The notes below the pieces were generated by a model. That model did not search any database. It was not told where the DNA came from and saw nothing but the letters and a program-made list of their open reading frames with translations. Position numbers and translations under genes: made by a program. A stretch of DNA of 64,000 nt from Longimicrobiales bacterium (GTDB taxonomy: Bacteria; Gemmatimonadota; Gemmatimonadetes; Longimicrobiales; Gaopeijiaceae), in assembly GCA_951828585.1 (NCBI GenBank), contig OX639991.1, positions 2,574,576-2,638,575 of the forward strand, written 5' to 3'. Positions 60,345 to 64,000 of this stretch are shown one piece after another (within the stretch, counting starts at the first letter, position 1; every line of letters starts with the position of its first letter).

Positions 60345-61736
60345 TCACCCGATTCCGCCCGTCACCCGCCGCGCCCCGAAGAAGATACCGAACGCCGCCC
60401 CCGCCGCCAGAAGTCCCCAGGCCGTCGGGGGCATCCAGCCGCCGAAACCCGCCGACCGCACCACCAGCAGCACCACAACCCCCGCGGCCGCCGCCGCCAA
60501 CGCCTCCCCCGCCCCCGGCCGCCGCGAGTGCAGCCCCGCGACCACCGGCACGAAGAGGCTGACCGACAGCAGCGAATAGAAGATCGTCAGCGCCCCCACC
60601 ACATTCGGGATCACCACCGCCAGCACCACGCCCGCCAGCCCGCCAGCCACCGCCGCCCCCCGCGCCACCTTCAGCACCTGTCCATCCGTCGCTTCCGGCT
60701 TCACGAACCGCTTGTAGAGATCCTTGGACAGCGAGGTAGAGAGCATGAATAGGATGGCGTCGGCCGAACTGATCTCGGCCGAGAGCACCGCGGCAAGCCC
60801 CAGCAGCCCCACCCACGCGGGCACGCCCTCGGTGAGGATCACCGGAAGCGCCTTCTCCGCGTCCTCCAGCCCGGGGGCCACCGCATGGGCCACCATTCCG
60901 AGCAAGGGCGGCAGAATCGCGAAGAGCATGAGCGCGATCCCGCAGGCGCTCACGCCGAGCCGGACCGTCCGCACGTCCCGCGCCCCGAAGATCTTCTGCA
61001 GGATCCCCGGCGAGACGATGAAGGCCGGGGCCAGCAGGATCAGGTACATCCACCCCGAATCCCCGTTGCTCATGAAGTCCAGGCGACCCGGGACGGTCCG
61101 CGCGGTGTCCAGCACCGCCGCGAGCCCCCCCGCCCCCTCCACCGCCAGCGGCGCCGCGATCAGGAAGCCCACCATCAGCACCACCAGCTGCACGAGGTTC
61201 ACCCACGCCGAGCTCAGCAGCCCACCCGCGACGAAGTAAACCGTCATCACCACACCCCCCACCACCGCCCCCAGCCAGCGCGGCGCGCCCGCCACCACCT
61301 CGAGGATCCACGCCATGGCGATCAGCTGTCCCGCCAGGATCGCGAGCGTGCCCAGCCAGAGCAGCATCGCCATCGCCGCCCGTACCGAGGGCCCGTACCG
61401 GTGCTCCAGGTAGTCGCCGACGGTGCTGAGCGAGTGGTCGCGGGCGACGCGCCACATGCGCGGCCCCAGCCACAGCGCGAGGATCAGGGTGCCGATACCG
61501 GCGGACCCCACCCACCACCACGCGGCGAGCCCGTTCTCGTACCCGAGCCCCGCCGCCCCCACCGTGGAGCCCGCCCCGATGTTGGCCGCAAGCAGCGTCG
61601 CGAAGAGGAGCACGGGACCGAGCGTGCGCCCCGCGACGAAGAAGTCGCTCGTCCCCGAGACGCGCCGTCCTATTGCAAGGCCCACCGCCGTGATGAGGAC
61701 GACGTAGAGGAGGAGTACCGGCAGCGTGGCGCTCAT
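60345..61736 (-). CDS. Sodium:solute symporter family transporter
   Basis: A 463-aa integral membrane protein with about 13 hydrophobic segments. SGTSDFFVAGRTLGPVLLFATLLA and NIGAGSTVGAAGLGYENGLA are the classic SSS/PutP N-terminal signature, and LGLAAVLSAEISSADAILFML is the sodium-site helix (TM8 region). It imports a small organic solute with sodium; the neighbouring hydroxyproline dehydratase and peptidase suggest proline derivatives or small peptides. Its start ATG 61736 overlaps the peptidase stop by 4 bp. Confidence 0.92.
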   Translation of the reverse strand: MSATLPVLLLYVVLITAVGLAIGRRVSGTSDFFVAGRTLGPVLLFATLLAANIGAGSTVGAAGLGYENGLAAWWWVGSAGIGTLILALWLGPRMWRVARDHSLSTVGDYLEHRYGPSVRAAMAMLLWLGTLAILAGQLIAMAWILEVVAGAPRWLGAVVGGVVMTVYFVAGGLLSSAWVNLVQLVVLMVGFLIAAPLAVEGAGGLAAVLDTARTVPGRLDFMSNGDSGWMYLILLAPAFIVSPGILQKIFGARDVRTVRLGVSACGIALMLFAILPPLLGMVAHAVAPGLEDAEKALPVILTEGVPAWVGLLGLAAVLSAEISSADAILFMLSTSLSKDLYKRFVKPEATDGQVLKVARGAAVAGGLAGVVLAVVIPNVVGALTIFYSLLSVSLFVPVVAGLHSRRPGAGEALAAAAAGVVVLLVVRSAGFGGWMPPTAWGLLAAGAAFGIFFGARRVTGGIG

Positions 61737-62788
61737 CGGGCTCCCGGAAGGTCGCGCACGGCGGGGATCCCCGGCAGACCGCTGGCCGCCCGCACCGCGC
61801 GCAGGATCGCGTCGGCGACGACCTCGGCGGCGAGACCGCCGACCTGGCTCAGGGTGTAGCCTTCGGCGAGGGTCCCGGTAGCCAGGGAGAAGACCGTGTC
61901 GCCGTCGCCGGGCGTGTGGCTGGGGACGATTGCACGGGCCAGCCCGTCGTCGGCCATCAGTGCCATCCTGGCGGCCTCCACCTTGGTGAGCCGCGCGTTG
62001 GTGGCGACGACGACGATGGTGGTGTTCTCAAGCTCCGAGGGAGGCGGCACCAGACCCCGCAGGATGCGCCGGGAATCGGCGAAGGTCCCGTCCTCGTTGC
62101 GCGCCCCCGCGACGACCTGACCGGTGGCAGGATCGATCACGTCCCCCACCGCGTTGACCACCGCGATGGCGCCCACCACCAGGCCGCTCTCGAGGGTTAC
62201 CGAGCTGGTGCCCACCCCTCCCTTCATCGCCCGGTCCATCCCCAGCATCTTCCCGACCGTGGCGCCGGCTCCCGCGCCCACGCTTCCCTCCGCGACGGGG
62301 CCGGTATCGGCGGCAGCAGCGGCCTGGTAGCCGCAATCGGGGCCGGGGCGCACATCGGTCACGCGCAGGTCAAAAATGATCGCACCCGACACGATCGGAA
62401 TGACGCCCAAACCGGGAATCGGGTAGCCGCGGCCCTGTTCCTCCAGGTAGCGCACGATCCCGTCCCGCACGGCGAGGCCGAAGGCGCTCCCCCCCGCGAT
62501 GACTACCGCGTCGGGGCCCTGCACGCTGTTGACCGGATCCAGCAGGTCGGTCTCCACCGTGCCCGGAGCGCCGCCGCTCTGGTCCACCGACCCGATGGTG
62601 CCCTCGGGAGCGATCACGACCGTGCACCCCGTCGGATCGTCCGGGTAGGTGAAGTGGCCGACACGGACGCCCTCGACGGCGGTTATGCCTTCCGGGTTGG
62701 CGGCTGTTGCGGACTGGGCGGCGGCGGGGTGGGGGGTGAGCGTCAGGGCGCACACGACCGTTGCGATCAGCAGGGAACTCTGCTGCAC
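61733..62788 (-). CDS. Exported P1-family (DmpA-like) peptidase
   Basis: A 351-aa protein with a signal peptide (SSLLIATVVCALTLTPHPAAA). The mature part begins with GITAVEGVRVGHFTYPDDPT, has VVIAGGSAFGLAVRDGIVRYL and GGVGTSSVTLESGLVVGAIA, and TIVVVATNARLTKVEAARMA; the catalytic Ser/Thr of DmpA-type N-terminal nucleophile peptidases falls at the ATNARLTK region, where self-cleavage occurs. Family members release N-terminal D- or beta-amino acids or glycine from peptides. It heads the operon with the symporter and hydroxyproline dehydratase. GTG 62788 is supported by GGAGGAG upstream. Confidence 0.88.
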   Translation of the reverse strand: MQQSSLLIATVVCALTLTPHPAAAQSATAANPEGITAVEGVRVGHFTYPDDPTGCTVVIAPEGTIGSVDQSGGAPGTVETDLLDPVNSVQGPDAVVIAGGSAFGLAVRDGIVRYLEEQGRGYPIPGLGVIPIVSGAIIFDLRVTDVRPGPDCGYQAAAAADTGPVAEGSVGAGAGATVGKMLGMDRAMKGGVGTSSVTLESGLVVGAIAVVNAVGDVIDPATGQVVAGARNEDGTFADSRRILRGLVPPPSELENTTIVVVATNARLTKVEAARMALMADDGLARAIVPSHTPGDGDTVFSLATGTLAEGYTLSQVGGLAAEVVADAILRAVRAASGLPGIPAVRDLPGAR

Positions 62789-62945
62789 TGGTCTCCTCCG
62801 GTGCTGGTGATCACACCCGGGCTCGGCACAAACCACCCGGAGCAGAAGATAATGCCATCGAGCGGTCGGGGGCGGTATTCCCGGGGGTGTCCAACGCACT
62901 GCGGAGGTGTTCCACCGAGCCGGAAGGGCGCGATCGCCCGCGGAT

Positions 62946-62955
62946 TGTCCGGACA
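62946..62955. promoter_or_regulatory. Perfect palindrome upstream of the sigma-54 promoter
   Basis: TGTCCGGACA is a perfect 10-bp palindrome centred about 94 bp before the expected transcription start, the usual place for an enhancer-binding protein. The assignment as an activator site is inferred from its position. Confidence 0.4.
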
Positions 62956-63016
62956 TGCAACCATTTCCCCCCGAATCGGGTCCAATAAACCAACAGCAAC
63001 CGCCGCCGCGAACATT

Positions 63017-63033
63017 CTGGCACGAAAATTGCT
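63017..63033 (+). promoter_or_regulatory. Sigma-54 (RpoN) promoter
   Basis: CTGGCACGAAAATTGCT matches the -24/-12 consensus YTGGCACGRNNNTTGCW at every defined position, with GG at 63019-63020 and GC at 63031-63032. Transcription would start near 63044, 43 bp before the start codon of the small exported protein. Confidence 0.85.
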
Positions 63034-63086
63034 GCAGTAGTGGACATCGCCGGGACGCCCCCGGCGGACAAGAACGGGAGAGGGAA

Positions 63087-63338
63087 ATGAGAACCATACG
63101 CTTGAGACGACGCGGAAACCGCCGGCTGACGGCAGCGGGGTTGGCCTTGTCCCTGGGATTGATCCTGGGCGCCGACGAAGTCATCGAATCCCGGACGGCG
63201 GCCCAGGAGCCGCCCGCGCCGCAGCCTGAAGAGGTGGTCGAGCCCGTCGACCATCGCTCGCTCGAACAGTCCCCCGCCGCGACGCGGAGTGTCCACCAGA
63301 AGGGACACCCGCGGATCGGCCGGAGCTTCCAACTGTAG
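63087..63338 (+). CDS. Small exported hypothetical protein under sigma-54 control
   Basis: An 83-aa protein with a basic N-terminus (RTIRLRRRGNRRL) and a hydrophobic segment (LTAAGLALSLGLILGADEVI) that fits a signal peptide or anchor, followed by a Pro/Glu-rich stretch (QEPPAPQPEEVVEPVDHRS) and a polar tail. The ATG has GGGAGAGGG upstream. No family is recognised. It is preceded by a perfect sigma-54 promoter, so it is probably expressed only when an enhancer-binding regulator is active (for example for nitrogen, stress or envelope signals). The region 63339-63448 shows no gene. Confidence 0.7.
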   Translation: MRTIRLRRRGNRRLTAAGLALSLGLILGADEVIESRTAAQEPPAPQPEEVVEPVDHRSLEQSPAATRSVHQKGHPRIGRSFQL

Positions 63339-63448
63339 CTTCGCGGACCACTGGCCTGACGCCCCTGATCGTGCATACCCTTTAGTCGATGAGCCGGGGA
63401 GCCGCCCCGCATCGACCCCAATGACGCCGGAACCCTTCCCGGCACCCA

Positions 63449-64000
63449 ATGCACGCACTCCTCAAACGCTTCGCAGGACGCTTCGCCCTCACCCTCACGC
63501 TCGTGGTGCTTGAGGCGGCGGGGTGGATCCTCTTCCCGCTGGTAATCGGCCGCGCCATCGACAGCGTCCTCGCGGACTCGACCCGCGGCCTCTACGAGTT
63601 CGCCGTGCTCGGCATCGTCACGATGGGAATCGCGGTCCTCCGGCGCCTGGTGGACAGCCGGGCCTACGCGCGGATTTACGTCACGCTGGGCGAGGAAATG
63701 GCGGAATCGGCCGCCGGGAGCAGCACCTCGACCCGTACGGCGCGGCTCGGGATGCTCAAGGAGATCGTCGAGTTCTTCGAGAACTCCCTGCCGGAGCTGA
63801 TCAACGCGGGGATCGGCCTGGCCGGCACGGTGGTGATCCTGGCCGCGCTGAACATCCCGGTCTTCCTGGGGTGTCTCGTGGTCGCCGTCGCCACGGTGGT
63901 GCTCTACGCACTGACCGGCGGACTGACGATGCGCTACAACCAGGGGCTCAACGACGAGCACGAACGGCAGGTCGACGCCGTCCACAGCGGGGACCCCGCC
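63449..64000 (+). CDS. ABC transporter-type six-TM domain protein (truncated by window edge)
   Basis: 184 codons visible from ATG 63449, open to the right edge. It begins MHALLKRFAGRFALTLTLVV and has several transmembrane segments (LEAAGWILFPLVIGRAIDSV, YEFAVLGIVTMGIAVLRRLV, LINAGIGLAGTVVILAALNI, FLGCLVVAVATVVLYALTGG), in the order seen in ABC exporter membrane domains, with EIVEFFENSLPELIN in place of the usual loop before TM3. I cannot see whether an ATPase domain follows. The substrate is unknown. Confidence 0.8.
   Translation, partial: MHALLKRFAGRFALTLTLVVLEAAGWILFPLVIGRAIDSVLADSTRGLYEFAVLGIVTMGIAVLRRLVDSRAYARIYVTLGEEMAESAAGSSTSTRTARLGMLKEIVEFFENSLPELINAGIGLAGTVVILAALNIPVFLGCLVVAVATVVLYALTGGLTMRYNQGLNDEHERQVDAVHSGDPA

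Overview
This is a very GC-rich bacterial window with dense, mostly co-directional gene blocks, frequent GTG/TTG starts and many 4-bp ATGA/GTGA stop-start overlaps. The gene content (several exported 6-bladed beta-propeller lipoproteins in tandem, a DUF1080 protein with sugar isomerase and Gfo/Idh/MocA genes, a P1-family peptidase, a UvrA-GyrA core, an aerobic aryl-CoA pathway) fits Gemmatimonadota or a close Gram-negative relative best. That placement is inference; no rRNA gene is present to anchor it.

Layout. 0-12 kb: an ABC exporter truncated by the window edge and a HisC-like aminotransferase (minus strand), then on plus uvrA, a family-2 glycosyltransferase, gyrA with a good promoter, a threonine dehydratase-like enzyme, a HAD phosphatase and a disulfide-forming trio (DsbA-like, VKOR-like, 67-aa protein). 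11.8-22.2 kb (minus): a block reading from an aryl-CoA ligase through an FMN reductase, metG, an M23 peptidase, a lipoprotein and a FadJ-type protein to a molybdenum-hydroxylase maturation set (MobA-like, two XdhC-type proteins) and a DUF402 protein. 22.4-31.3 kb (plus): a tightly overlapped operon (creatininase family, SDR, RidA, enoyl-CoA hydratase, acyl-CoA dehydrogenase, fused aryl-CoA monooxygenase/reductase, tryptophan 2,3-dioxygenase, kynureninase). With the divergent CoA ligase it reads as tryptophan -> kynurenine -> anthranilate -> anthraniloyl-CoA -> CoA-bound ring dearomatisation. The operon ends in a truncated panE fragment.

31.5-37 kb: rhomboid protease, a ParS/RES toxin-antitoxin pair with a visible promoter and operator, DUF1761, cupin, HAD, DinB and a BNR/Ycf48-like protein. 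37-50.5 kb: remnants of beta-propeller genes, then a defence-like minus-strand block (DUF4143 ATPase, 1091-aa STAND NTPase with an Mrr-like N-terminus, a 59-aa ORF, a frameshifted DNA methyltransferase), then five intact tandem beta-propeller lipoproteins. The block appears to sit inside the propeller array.

50.7-62.8 kb (minus): outer-membrane-type protein, DUF1080, sugar isomerase, Gfo/Idh/MocA and MFS genes; a second isomerase gene split by an IS1380-family element with recognisable inverted repeats and a 5-bp target duplication; then a trans-3-hydroxy-L-proline dehydratase, sodium:solute symporter and P1 peptidase operon. 62.8-64 kb: a textbook sigma-54 promoter in front of a small exported protein, and the start of an ABC-type six-TM protein cut by the window edge.

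No tRNA, rRNA, CRISPR array or replication origin was recognised.
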